The translations under genes and the position numbers were made by a program. Below, in pieces: positions 23,205 through 35,700 of a stretch of DNA of 64,000 bases. Each line of letters opens with the position of its first letter. Position 1 is the stretch's first letter. The notes below the pieces were generated by a model, which did not search any database, was not told the origin of the DNA, and saw nothing but the letters and a program-made list of their open reading frames with translations. Source of the DNA: Nematostella vectensis (lineage: Eukaryota; Cnidaria; Anthozoa; Actiniaria; Edwardsiidae); the NCBI RefSeq assembly GCF_932526225.1, contig NC_064036.1:11029181-11093180 (forward strand), read 5' to 3'.

Positions 23205-23237
23205 ATGGCAGATTGTAGGAACACTGTGACGGCAGCG
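23205..23237 (+). CDS. Possible first coding exon of an unidentified gene
   Basis: ATG in a good context (A at -3, G at +4) opens MADCRNTVTAA and is followed directly by a GTAAGA donor at 23238. No later exon that continues it was found before the PAPSS array, and the peptide is too short to identify. It may be a true start exon of a gene with small distant exons, or chance. Confidence 0.2.
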
Positions 23238-23239
23238 GT

Positions 23240-25077
23240 AAGATATCTCAAAGCTATTTGTCATTGTATTTTCCCGGCTGCTCTCTATTTTAATCGTGCT
23301 GTGATGTGCGGGTAACACTGTGAATTCGTAAGAATAGCGTTGAAATGTTTTTTCTCTTGTTGATTTAGAAAGAAGTAACAAGTTATGTGACAAAATCTAT
23401 GTGTGTTTTAACTATATTTTGTATAATAACAAGGTTTTGGCCAATGTTCCACCGTAAAGAATCATTAAATGTTTACATTTCACAAAATTATCATAAGCTT
23501 ACCATACAAAAATATTTAAGTTAAGTTAAGTATAACTCAAGTAAAGAAATAATTTAAAATTCTTTTTTGAGCTGTCATTTTTAGTGCCACGTCATTTATT
23601 CAATTTTCGCTAATTTCAACATGTATTGTCAATTTTCCGTGTAAAACCATCGCGGGGAAGTATGTTTTTATAATAACCTCTTTGTTGATATTTTTTTTGT
23701 CGTTGTGCTTGGGGGTCCCAACTAAAAGATATCCTTGTGAACAAGGGGAGAGGGTGTGTTGGTGGTTGGCGGGGATGGGGGAAGCACCATAAAGGAACTT
23801 ATTTTAGTGAAGATCTTAATGGGTTTTAACTTTACAAAGATTTCAAACCCATAGTTCCAGTTCAAATAAACTACCCCTGTCTCTCCAGATCTTTACGGAT
23901 TTTGACCTATTCCCTTAAAGGGGCAGCAGACTAGGAAAGCGCAGGAGATTAAGGTGCAGATGAAGCCCCCAACAATTTTGAGGGGATGACTTTTTTTTCA
24001 CATTCCAGTTTTTTAAAGTAAAAAGTTTAGATGAAATCCTAAGTTTGTCCAAACTAAGAGTTCCAAATTTTATTAGTGCTATGGATATTATAAAAAAACA
24101 TTGGGATAATAAGTGGGAGGGAGGTAACAAGAAGAGAGAGAAACAGGGACGGGACCCCCCTTGTCTGCCGCCTATGAAAAAGGTACCTCATGAAAACATC
24201 TGCTCTATAGATGCTGTTTTTAAAATGTATTCCCCTTGTATGCTGGTCTGGTCAAACACATGCCTTTCTTCATGGCTGAAAAAAACAAAAATGAGACCAT
24301 TACTTGCCTTTCTTAAGGATTTGGGTGTTGATTGCAAAAGATGCAATTCTTTTTCGTGTTTTAAGATCTCCTTTCGACATGATTTTTATCTTCCTTTTGT
24401 TTGTAAGACAATCCCCTCTAACCCTTCATGCCTTGTCCCTTCAAATACCTTGTATTTCTATTAAGAGGCCAAACATTAGCAACCACCCATTATATAAGGG
24501 CCATTATCTTTTAAGTCTGAAATATTTGCTACTCAGTCACTGTCCTATGCCATCATTTATGGTGGATTTGGGGTGCGTGGACATTTTTGGTCTAAATATA
24601 TGTTTACAAGTCAAATTATATGCTATATTCAGTAGAGCCGTGTTCCCAATGCCACTAAGGATAATCTTTGCACTCTCCTTGGCTAAGGTCGTCAAGAACT
24701 TTTTTATAATACTCATCCAAATCTACAACAAAAAAGATGGCATGAGCGGAATGGTCCACACACTCCAGCCGTAAATGCATTTTTTTTTAGTTAAAGAAAA
24801 AAACACAAAGCTGAAATGTTATTCTTAACCGTTTTACCACCACAGGCCTCTAAAGAAGGCAAAGTCTTTGCTATCCAAGCTATGTGAACAGAATTCTAGC
24901 TGTTGAAGATATTATTGAAATATTATTCCAATGAAATTCAAATTCATTCTGAAAGGCCCATCCCCTCTCCCCCACACACCACTTTCTTGAAATCTCAGAC
25001 TCTTCCTGCTTATTTTCACAGACCTATCAAATCTCACGCATTTTAATATCATGTCACTCTCTGACACTGCAGGTCCT
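23240..25077. other. No gene recognised
   Basis: The region contains A/T-rich DNA with two overlapping plus-strand open frames at about 24045-24774. They are rich in Phe, Leu, Ile, Ser and Cys, with no domain or composition typical of a conserved protein, and no paired splice signals. I do not call them. Fragments of old repeats are possible. Confidence 0.45.
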
Positions 25078-25238
25078 TTGCTGGCCTAGAAATATTGTGG
25101 GGCACAATACAGAAACATTAAGAAAGTATTGGGAGGGGGGGAGAGCCATGCCAATAATGGTCATTTTCTTATAAATTTTGAAAATATTGAGGGGCACGTT
25201 CCCCCAATGCCCCACCCCCTGCTACGGCCCTGCACTGA
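25078..25238. mobile_element. Dispersed G-rich repeat, copy A
   Basis: The element runs from TTGCTGGCCTAGAAATATTG to CCCCACCCCCTGCTACGGCC. It shares ACAATACAGAAACATTAAGA and the end CCACCCCC-TACGGCCCTG with a second copy at about 28552-28712. G-runs lie inside and C-runs near the right end. It looks like a short non-autonomous element. No coding capacity. Confidence 0.6.
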
Positions 25239-25239
25239 G

Positions 25240-26916
25240 ATACACATTTCTCATGCTGTCAACTTTTTTTTTTCTGTAGCTGCTCAGCCTGCTCAGAATA
25301 TGATCTAGGGAGTGTCAGGTGTAGGCCTTCTTACTTCTTATTTGGATTACCGCACGTGATATTAAAATCGCTTTTACTTTCTGATTGGTCTTCACTTCAG
25401 ATAGTCTAAAATTAAACCATTTCATGGGTAAATTAAAAATTCTAAGGGGAACCTCTACAGCACTGCTGAGAGGTCTGTTTTCTGGTGGTTTTGTAGATTT
25501 CCGCCTTTCTAAGGCGTGGAGTAGATTTACACCAAAAACCACTAACAGATGGGAGTTAAGTGGAAAATCAAATAGCGTGCAGCCCCCTCTCACAATCAAG
25601 TGTGAATTGCTTTCAATTAACTTGAATTGAAATTATAAATAATTAAATGAAAAGAACATATCGATCGATTGTGAAACATTGTTTTGTATGAACCTGCCAT
25701 TTATGGCTATTTCCTCAGAACTGAAAAGCCTATATACGTTTCTTAGTAGGTCTATGTTCCTTTGGTTTGTAATTACTGCTACCAATAACATTTTAAAAGA
25801 ACAAAGACAAACATTAAGAGAGATTTACTCTGTATTTACGCCTTACTCATTAATTGTTCATGGGTCGTTTATTTTCATAATCATTATTTTCTTGTTTTGG
25901 TTTATTGACTATTCTCACTCCCACGGTAATTGTATTATTCATTAGAAAGGTTGATTTTAAATTCTAATTCCTCGCTATTTTTGTTCTTCTCAAAACAACT
26001 TCACAATGAATGCTTTTGTATTATTGTCACAACTTCACATCAAATATGGTTAGCCTATAGATTATCGCCTAGTATTGGTTACGAATTTCCCGACAGATAA
26101 TAAAAAATCGTAAAAATTCTGCCACATACAATGCTTCGTTAAGCATTTATGAGTTCAGATAAACTGAGTTTCTCGGGTGATGTCACGCGTCCTTTTCAAA
26201 AGTGATCAAAGTGCGTCCCAGTGATCCTTTCATCGGTTCCTCTCGTCCTCTTTCCAGAAAAGTCACAACACAAGGCTTTCGCATTTTCACGAGAACTGCT
26301 TTTCAAGCATGGTAGGATTTGTTATCTCCTGTTCTGTCAAGATTTTGACTTATTTCCTCAGTTACTTCTTATACCAGCATTTAAGTTTTCACTAGATTTG
26401 ACTAAAACTTGTTGCTTGTCCCAAAAACAGCGAGTTTTTTTTTAACGAAATGTATTTTTAATATGCTGTAAAAAGCCACTTGAATGGATTTTAACATTCT
26501 ACTTTGATTTCATTCCTAATGTGTTTTATCGAGCTTTTTAATTATTTAACAGTTCAGTTCGCCTCTTCTCCGTTATTTTTCATTAGTCGCTGACCACCAT
26601 TATCATTATTTATTTTAAATAAAAGTACTTTTTGCCGTCAGCTTTATTAACCCATCTTGAATTTTCAAATAGTTGAATGCTACATTTCCATGGTTTTAAT
26701 TTGTTTTTCTTTGATGAAAAATTGTCCCTGCAGATATTTTTCGCTGGTTCTTAGCGTGCGAACAAATGCTTTTCGTTTGTGATGTGTGATGACGATTGTT
26801 TAAACCTTTTCTACTCGATTTCTTTTCCTGTATGGATTTGCTTTCTGTTTTTCCTAATTCTCCGAATACCGTTTTTTTTTTTTTTTATTAATTGAATCAT
26901 GTGCAGTCAAGAAAGC
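25240..26916. other. Intergenic sequence between dispersed repeat and PAPSS array
   Basis: At about 25315-25630 both strands show open frames of roughly 80-95 codons around a CACGTGAT E-box and an ATTGGTC CCAAT-type motif. This suggests a regulatory or first-exon region, but no protein is recognisable. From 25.7 to 26.9 kb the DNA is AT-rich with nothing I can assign. Confidence 0.35.
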
Positions 26917-27574
26917 ATCGATTTTTCTGCTCTCTACAGTCGGCGACGCATTGGTTGCGTTACAAAAAGGATCATTAATTGCATGACCCGGTTTAGCCGT
27001 AACCCAATATCACATCAAACCTACGTCCATGTACAACAAAGCCCCAAGTTCATGCTCTACTTGATCTTCACTATCTTGACTCAGGGGCTGATCGCTCTTC
27101 AATATCATGGTGGGTAAGAATTCTTTAGATTTGGCGTTTGTTACGAAGGGTCAATTTTCGGTCTTTGAAGATTCACTAGTCTGCTAATTATTTGCGTTCT
27201 TATATTGAGTTAAGCTATAAGTGTTCTGTTTCTTTTATTTGTTCACGTATTTTTTGCCGAGTTTTACTTTTCAAAAATAACATCGTCCAATGGAATTGAT
27301 TTATGAATAGCAGTTACGGTGATCATATGCTTGAGCTTCTTTTGTTTAAAAGCTTTTGTGATTAAAGCTTATAGGTTAAATATACTTATTTTGTTGTGGC
27401 TCCGAATCGTATTCCTTGGTTTCGTGCAAAGGTGGCGTTCTTACGTTACACCGGCATGATATCTGACGACATCTGATATCAAAATCTCAAGATCCTGATA
27501 CCAAGACAGTAGCCTGCGTTACAACTAGGTTCAGTCGGTCCTGACTAAGCACCTCTTCCCGTCGTGCCTTTCGC

Positions 27575-27666
27575 TATAAATTTCACACTTAGCGGAATAA
27601 ACTGAGAAGCGGCGATATCGTAGCGTAGTTTGAGGGCTTCGCGCCCCTCTCAGATAGCGTCCAATG
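27575..27666 (+). promoter_or_regulatory. TATA box and possible alternative mini first exon
   Basis: CTATAAAT at 27574-27581 lies about 90 bp upstream of an ATG (27664-27666) that abuts a perfect donor GTAAGT. Splicing to the 30665 exon would keep phase 0 and give a PAPSS that lacks the 12 N-terminal residues coded at 29765. It could be an alternative promoter or a non-coding upstream exon. Transcript data would be needed to decide. Confidence 0.35.
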
Positions 27667-28551
27667 GTAAGTAACGCTATCTGCTGTAATATTTACCTTA
27701 TGTACTGCCTATTATTGTTGTCTAGTATTGATTAGTTTGCAAGATCTGCGCCTTTTGAGGGCTTGTATTTTCTGTTTGTAATTTACATGTCATGCGTAGC
27801 GCTTGTCAGGGCTGGACGACCGCAGTGTTAAAAAATATTTCAAAGGGAAACAATGGAGTAACACGCTGTGTTTTTACTTTGGTTATGGATATTACTCCAT
27901 GTTACTCCACGTTTTGATCATTTTGGGACGTTCAAAATTGGCTATTTTTGGCTCCCGTCGAGGTCGGATGACCTCTGATAGACTGATAGATTGGTTTGTG
28001 TCAGCGCCCTATTTTATACTTTAGTTTGTCTTTTACTGTTTTTATTTCAAATTTATAGGATTCTACTGACAGGCCTGGGGAAAGGGGGCAAGCAAACAGT
28101 TCATAAGAAGCCTCAGAAAAGAAGACCTTAGTAGTATTATATTTTATTGTGCCCTCGCTTACTAAGTGCTGTATCGTTCCGTGATTGTTTGTTTCGCTTC
28201 TATGGGCTTCTATGTTTTAGCATGCTGATTTGTCGTTCGTAATTCTTTATATTTTTCGGGGCTTATGACTCGCATAAGCCCTGGTTTTTCTGTAAGCCTT
28301 TCGCCTTGCCATTTTTCCTGTAGTTATTGTATGTAGTCCAGTTGTAATTATGGCAAACAAATAAATTGAATCCAGTGCAATAAACAATTATTCTCTGTTC
28401 TCTAGCTCGTTGGGAAAACATAGGTGTCTAATTATTGTATTGAATTGGACATGCGAAATGTTTGCTGTTGTAATAGGCATTTTTACGCCGGAATCTACGC
28501 AGTAAACATATACAGTTAAACAGTATTCGACTTCAAAGTTCAAAGCCGTAG

Positions 28552-28566
28552 CAGGCCTCGAAAGAT

Positions 28567-28602
<36 letters not shown>

Positions 28603-28712
28603 ATACAGAAACATTAAGAAAATATTGGGGACACCGCGACGCCCCTACTGGTTAATATTGGGGGGGGGGGGGGCACGTGTCTCCAGTGCCCCACCCCCTC
28701 CTACGGCCCTGG
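28552..28712. mobile_element. Dispersed G-rich repeat, copy B, with 34-nt G run
   Basis: This second copy of the element at 25078-25238 shares GCAATACAGAAACATTAAGA and the terminal CCACCCCCTCCTACGGCCCT. It contains an uninterrupted run of about 34 G (28567-28600) and a second G run at about 28661-28674. It lies inside the unit-1-specific block. Confidence 0.6.
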
Positions 28713-29621
28713 ACCTTTCAATTTTATTTTATTAGGGGACCTTAGGCAACGCGGACGCCGACGGCAGAAAACGATGGAATTTGATTAAGAATTCAATAGC
28801 AGCACGTGGAAATGCGTTCTGTCGGATACATTTCAGCCGTTTTTTGTAAAACCACGAAGGTGAAAGCTCCAAGTATCACGGTCAATTGAGGACGCGGACG
28901 TTGGCACTGTAAACTCCAATAACTACGTTCGCTGCTGTAGAAATAATGTCCTTAGTTTATTTTTATCTGTCTCTGACTATAATGTTTTGCTTATTCCATT
29001 GCAATTAAATTATTATCGATAGCCACGCGCGAAAACATCTTTTTCGATCGCGTTGTCCTAGCCGTCGTCTTCTTTTTATCATTTAACTTAGAATAGTCCC
29101 TGACCAAAAAAGCTCGCTAGCAGATTTTAGTTAGATATTGGAATACATCATTCCAGATTACGTCAACAACCACCTCAAGCCAAATGTACAACGTGCGATT
29201 ACTAGAATAGTCTGCTTAGCAGCCTGCGTGACACTAAAAGCGGCTTGACTAGAAGTGTAAGTCGGCAAAAAGTGGTTAATTATGACGTGTCCCAAAAACC
29301 CTTTTTAATTAAATAATTTCCAAACCTTTTCTTATAAATTTCTAGTGCGATTCATTTATTTGTTCGCACTTTAAAAAAACTTTACGGTCTAAATTGGTTT
29401 TTTTGATCTTTTGATATTCGCTTCGTCGACAAATGTTTCTCTCTCTTCCCGGAAGAAAAGAGCCTGCAGCTGTCTCTTTCAGATAATAATCTTCATTTAA
29501 TATATCTATTTGCACAATTTTTAAAAGCGTCTCTTTCCACCCTTAAGCTTTGCCTTTTTGCTGTAACAGTCTGTTGCCTAGCACTATAGCAAACCCCGAC
29601 AAAGCATCCCCTTTTTCCTAG

Positions 29622-29764
29622 CCAATAAGAATCCAGAATTATTCATTAATATTCAGCAGAAAACCGGTGCTGCACAGGTCGTAGGAGGGTTGTATCTCAC
29701 TATCGCCTCGAATTATCAACTCAATGAAAACTCTTGATCTACGGCATACAAAAAGCTGATTATC
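29622..29764 (+). promoter_or_regulatory. Candidate PAPSS promoter and 5' UTR
   Basis: A CCAAT box (GCCAATAAG, 29621-29629) lies about 140 bp upstream of the start codon at 29765. Initiator-like pyrimidine-rich TCACTATC follows near 29697. No good TATA box is seen, which would fit a housekeeping promoter. The start codon has A at -3 and G at +4. Confidence 0.4.
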
Positions 29765-32700
29765 ATGGCCGGCGTTGATGATTCGTTTCAAAAATCGCCG
29801 GTAGGAATAATTTTGTTTAATTCTAGAATAAGTTCCGATTTGGCTTATCCTTTACCCTAGCTATGCTTGGCTGTCGATTCAATGAATTATTTTCCTTTGA
29901 TTCAAGAAAACGCTATATTTGGGTTTCGTTCTGTGTTGAACATAAACTATATTTAGATTTATGACTCCGTATAGTATTTTAAAATTACTGATACTTTCAG
30001 TAAGAAATTACATCAGTCGATCTTTGCCACGCGTTCAGGTTATTAGATCGTTGATCGAGTCGTTGTCAATTACTAGACAGTTCTTCCAGTTTCTCGGGGG
30101 TGCTCTGGAACATACTTCGTTATGGACCAAAGCAATAATAATCTACATTCATATTTGCTTAAATATTGCAAGAAAGCGGTTGTAGGTTCTACTCCACTAC
30201 CCAAGTTAACGACATTGTTGCCTTTTTGACTCTTAATATCGTTAACTGTTTACTTCAAACCTTCTATGTAAACACTTTGATTTGGTTATATATGATTGCT
30301 TGTTTTGTAAAAAAAAGATTTCAAAAATCATTCAGGCCATCACAGTTAGATATTGTTCCTATTATTCGTGATGTGTTCCTAAAGAGTTTTTCGCTTTCGA
30401 GAGTTCTTGTTATGTTCAGTTGAACTTGTTTTCTGACACTTAGAAAACTTGTGTTAATAAAATCGCTTTTCGAACCAGCTCTCAATAAACAGCAACTTAT
30501 TATAAAATACCCCTCCCCCCCACTAATTATTTCAAGTCACAGCAATAGACGAAACAAAACCCGACACGAACACTTCTCGACACACGCACGACCTCAAGCT
30601 GACCTAGACACGAGCAACGTCCGAACCTAGCTGCGATCTTACCCCCGTATTCTATGTGTTTCAGAATATAGTGAAGGCTACGAATGTCGAGTACAAAGAC
30701 CACAGCGTGAGTCGAGACAAGCGTGGACAGGTGGTGGGCACAAGGGCCGGCTTCCGAGGATGCTCCGTCTGGTTCACCGGTGAGTTGAGCCACCCAAAGT
30801 GATAACAGCTTCCCTGAAAGAGGGAGGGGTCCCAGGGATAAATATAGTGATGAATAAATTGGTAACATAGCAACGGGGGCCACGCTGAGAATAAAACCCT
30901 TAGGACAGCTTTCCTAAAAAGAAGGAGAGGACCCTGGGTGGAATTATGGTGATGAACAAATCCGGCGCCGACATAGCAACGGGAGCGCTGAGAATAAAAC
31001 CTTTCCCCACAGGATGCGCGCCTGAAGGCAGGATATATACACTATATATACTAAGTTTTAAAAGTCTCCAAGGTATACAAAGTTATATGTAATATCCATT
31101 GTAGAGCCTTCAAGTCGCACCACTTAAACCGACCAATCGTGTTACTAAATAGCACTATTCGCATAGTACAAGAGGAACCAAATCTCCTCAGACTTGTCTG
31201 TCCGCCCTTGCTTACCTGGAATGAGATTCTAACCGCTCCCTCCATTTCGAATCACCTCCTGCACACAATAAGCACTTTATATATGGCTATTGGCCTATTG
31301 ACGAACTTCGCCCATTTGCTGAATAACCCTTCACATTGCATTTCCCTTCAGGTCTCTCCGGTGCGGGCAAGACCACGCTCAGCATGGCTTTGGAGGATTA
31401 CCTGTGCCGCCAAGGCATCCCCGCCTATACCCTGGACGGGGATAATATGCGCACAGGACTCAACAGGAATCTCGGCTTTACGCCTGAGGATCGGGAGGAA
31501 AATATCCGTCGTGTTAGCGAGGTGGCCAAGCTGTTTGCGGACTCTGGAATGGTCTGTTTGACTGCCTTCATCAGCCCCTACAGTAGGGTATGTGCATGAA
31601 TTGTTTAGTGCACGCGCGGCATATATTGATTCTATTAAAAGAACGTGCGCAAGTCTCTGGGAAGGGTCTATGTAGGGTAATAATGTGTTGTCTATATCCA
31701 ATTTTGGGAAAGGCATGCGCAAGTTTATGGTAAGGGTCTGTGTAAGGTAAATCATGTGTTGTCTATATCTATAAGGAGAGGTGTATGCGCAGGTTTAAGA
31801 TAAGGGTATATGTAGCATAATAATGTGTTGTCTATATCTACAGGACCGTGACCGCGCTAGAAAGCTTCACGAGGACGCAAACCTGCCGTTTTTCGAGATT
31901 TTCGTCAACACTCCGCTGGAGACGTGCGAGAAGCGTGATGTGAAGGGACTTTACAAGAAAGCACGAGCTGGAATCATCAAGGGTGAGGCTAGGCGCACCT
32001 CACAAATCTTAACAGACACTTAACAGACCTCCGAAACAAAGGCACAACATGGCCGTCGAGGCGCCTGTAACGTCATACACTCGGAGCCTATACCAGACCA
32101 TATATGTCATATAACCTCACCAAAAAAATACACCTAGCTATTATAGAACGTGCGCATTTTGTCATTTGATTGTAAAGCTTATAAATTTCACCCTCATGCC
32201 ATGCCATTTCATCCAATAACACACCACTCAGCACTACACCAAACCGAACCATACCACGATACGCCACGCTACGCCTAAACATGACACCCCTTACCACTAT
32301 AGCAATAGCTCGTATTTAATCGTGGAATGACTGTGCCGACAGAGCAAAAAATGGCAATTTTTCCCAAAATAAGGTCTGGTTAATTTCAGTAAGCTTGAAT
32401 TTTTGCATAGAGGTTCCTTATGTTATGTAAACCCACATATCAAAATGTGTTTTTTTTCTAATGGATTCGTCTTTGAGATATTAGGCTTTAAGTGCAATTT
32501 TCAAATGTTCAAAGTATGAATTCTCCTCTTTTTAGGGAGAAGTCGGAATCTGATCAGAGATTAAGCCAACTTCGCTAATATCTAAATTTCATATCTTCTA
32601 AATTTCTTTAAAATTTGAAATTAAGCTTTTGGTCAGAGGAACTCCTTGTATGCGGAATCTTGAGCTTATATATTGAGAATTGGAAAATTTCATGGCTTTT

Positions 32701-35700
32701 TTTTTTTTTTGCTCTTTCGGCTGTGCCATAATGTCGAATAATTTCATTGTAGCTAATCTGATCTTTGTCTATACTATTTCAGGTTTTACTGGAATAGACG
32801 CGGAATACCAGCCCCCACATAAGCCTGAGCTGGAACTCAGAGCAGGGGAGCTATCAGTAGACAACTGTGTCCAGGAGGTTGTCAAACTTCTTACCAAGTC
32901 TGTAAGTGCAACCAAATGAGGTCTATCGTAAAGATTATGTATTGGTAGGCGGGTTTGTAGCTCGTCCGACTTGCCTGGCTAGTGGCTTCGTAAGCTAGCA
33001 AACCCGATGCGACCAACGTTATATTTATGTGAATCCGATTTGAATTGAGTAGGATTCATAGTTCGACTTCTGAACTTAGATTAAGGTATCAAAAAATGCA
33101 AGGAAAGTCAAATAGTAAACAGTAAACAGTATCCGCAAGTCTTAAATTCACATTCCTTATGTTTCAGGGTGTATTACCACATGCCATGGTCAACGGTATC
33201 AAGGAGCTATTTGTTGAGCCAGAAAATGTCGACGCTGCCAAGCAAGAGGCGGATAGTCTTCCAAAATTAGAGATAACTATGGTGAGACCGGATACCCCTC
33301 CATACGAAGAGCCCTTTTGTGGGCTGCAACAGAAGCTGATTCAAACTATTCCCTTGTTTTCGATTGGAAAGAACCACGAATCAATACCGAATTGAGGCAT
33401 GCATATTTTGATAAACCTCTGGTACCCAGGGTATTCATTCAGCCTCTCTAGTTTATTCACATCCTGTTCGTCGTATCTGTCGATACAAAAATCTCTTAGC
33501 CACAAGCGGGGTTAAAGAGAGCACTCTTCCAAGGGTGTGGTTATAAGGTTGTGGTTCCGCGGTATAGTGATGATCTCACTTTTATATTTACCCATGTTCG
33601 TTTTCTCCTTATTCTCCTCCCGTGTAGCTGGACTTACAGTGGGTTCAGGTTCTATCTGAAGGATGGGCAACGCCGCTTTACGGCTTCATGAGGGAGAATG
33701 AGTTCCTTCAGTGTCAACATTTCGGCGCCCTTTTACAAGGTAGGTGTTCTTTTATGCTCGGCATCCAGCATAAATGTCTAATTTCAGTCGCTGTGTTTAG
33801 CTGGCTGCGATGGCTATACGTAGTATATGCTCCTGTTTTACAATAAATCCCCAATTAAGTGATTAATTGTATGATAACCTGTTGTCAGATTATCATAAAA
33901 AAAATGACTTCTCAACTCTCAAAGACCGTTGATGGCGTAGTGAGAATCAAACATTTGTTTCTCAGCATCTGTATCCAACCAGTCCGTCCCGATCGTCCTA
34001 CCGCTGACCACAGAGAATAAAAACCGACTTGAAGGTTGCTCTGCGTACACTTTGACCTACGAGGGACGAAACATCGCAATCGTCAGAAACCCTGACTTCT
34101 ATGAACACCGTAAGGAGGAGCGGATAGCGCGGCAGTGGGGTACCACCTCACCCAATCACCCACATATCAAGGTACGTACAGTGGAATACCAGTCGACCTA
34201 ATACCCAGACGTCAAGTTACGTACAATGGGGTACCACGCGACCTAATACCCAGACATCAAGGTACGTACAGTGGGGTACCACTCGACCTAATACCCACAC
34301 ATCGAGGTACGTACAGTGGGGTACCACTCGACCTAATACCCAGACATCAAGGTACGTACAGTGGGGTACCACTCGACCTAATACCCACACATCAAGGTAC
34401 GGACAGTGGGGTACCACTCGACCTAATACCCACACATCAAGGTACGTACAGTGGGCTACCACTCGACCTAATACCCAGACATCAAGTTACGTACAGTGGG
34501 GTACCACTCGACCTAATACCCAGACATCGAGGTACGTACAGTGGGGTACCACTCGACCTAATACCCACACATCGAGGTACGTACAGTGGGGTACCACTCG
34601 ACCTAATACCCACACATCGAGGTACGTACAGTGGGGTACCACTCGACCTAATACCCACACATCGAGGTACGTACAGTGGGGTACCACTCGACCTAATACC
34701 CACACATCGAGGTACGTACAGTTGGCTACCACTCGACCTAATACCCACACATCGAGGTACGTACAGTGAGGTACCACTCGACCTAATACCCACACATCGA
34801 GGTACGTACAGTGGGGTACCACTCGACCTAATACCCAGACATCAAGGTACGTACAGTGGGGTACCACTCGACCTAATACCCAGACATCAAGGTACGTACA
34901 GTGGGGTACCACTCGACCTAATACCCACACATCAAGGTACGGACAGTGGGGTACCACTCGACCTAATACCCACACATCGAGGTACGTACAGTGGGGTACC
35001 ACTCGACCTAATACCCACACATCAAGGTACGTACAGTGGGCTACCACTCGACCTAATACCCACACATCGAGGTAAGTACAGTGGGCTACCACTCGACCTA
35101 ATACCCACATATCAAGTTACGTACAGTGGGGTACCACTCAAGCTAATACCCACACATCAAGGTACGTACAGTGGGGTACCACTCGACCTAATACCCAGAC
35201 ATCAAGGTACGTACAGTGGGGTACCACTCGACCTAATACCCACACATCAAGGTACGGACAGTGGGGTACCACTCGACCTAATACCCACACATCAAGGTAC
35301 GTACAGTGGGCTACCACTCGACCTAATACCCACACATCGAGGTACGTACAGTGGGGTACCACTCGACCTAATACCCAGACATCAAGGTACGTACAGTGGG
35401 GTACCACTCGACCTAATACCCAGACATCAAGGTAAGTACAGTGGAGTACCACTCGACCTAATACCCAGACATTAAGGTACGTACAGTGGGGTACCACTCG
35501 ACCTAATACCCACACATCGAGGTACGTACAGTGGGGTACCACTCGACCTAATACCCACATATCAAGTTACGTACAGTGGGGTACCACTCAAGCTAATACC
35601 CACACATCAAGGTACGTACAGTTGGGTACCACTCGACCTAATACCCACACATCAAGTTACGTACAGTGGGGTACCACTCGACCTAATACCCACACATCAA

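Larger units (their letters stand above)
27531..30104 (+). other. Unit-1-specific block with promoter(s) and exon 1
   Basis: Unit 1 and units 2/3 align up to GCGTTACAACT at about 27530 (42789 and 51573) and resume at GGAACATACTTCGTTAT (about 30105; 42800 and 51586). The intervening 2.6 kb is present only here. It carries the PAPSS start exon, two promoter-like stretches and the second copy of the G-rich dispersed repeat. Because it holds exon 1, the simplest reading is a deletion in the ancestor of units 2 and 3, not an insertion here. Confidence 0.75.

Noticed and set aside
24045-24774. Two plus-strand frames of 139 and 156 codons
   Set aside because: Composition is skewed to Phe, Leu, Ile, Ser and Cys as expected from AT-rich non-coding DNA. 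There is no motif and no splice pairing.
31348-31755. 135-codon minus-strand frame over the P-loop exon
   Set aside because: It is the antisense shadow of a well-supported PAPSS exon and its intron. The same holds for other antisense frames over PAPSS and GPCR exons.
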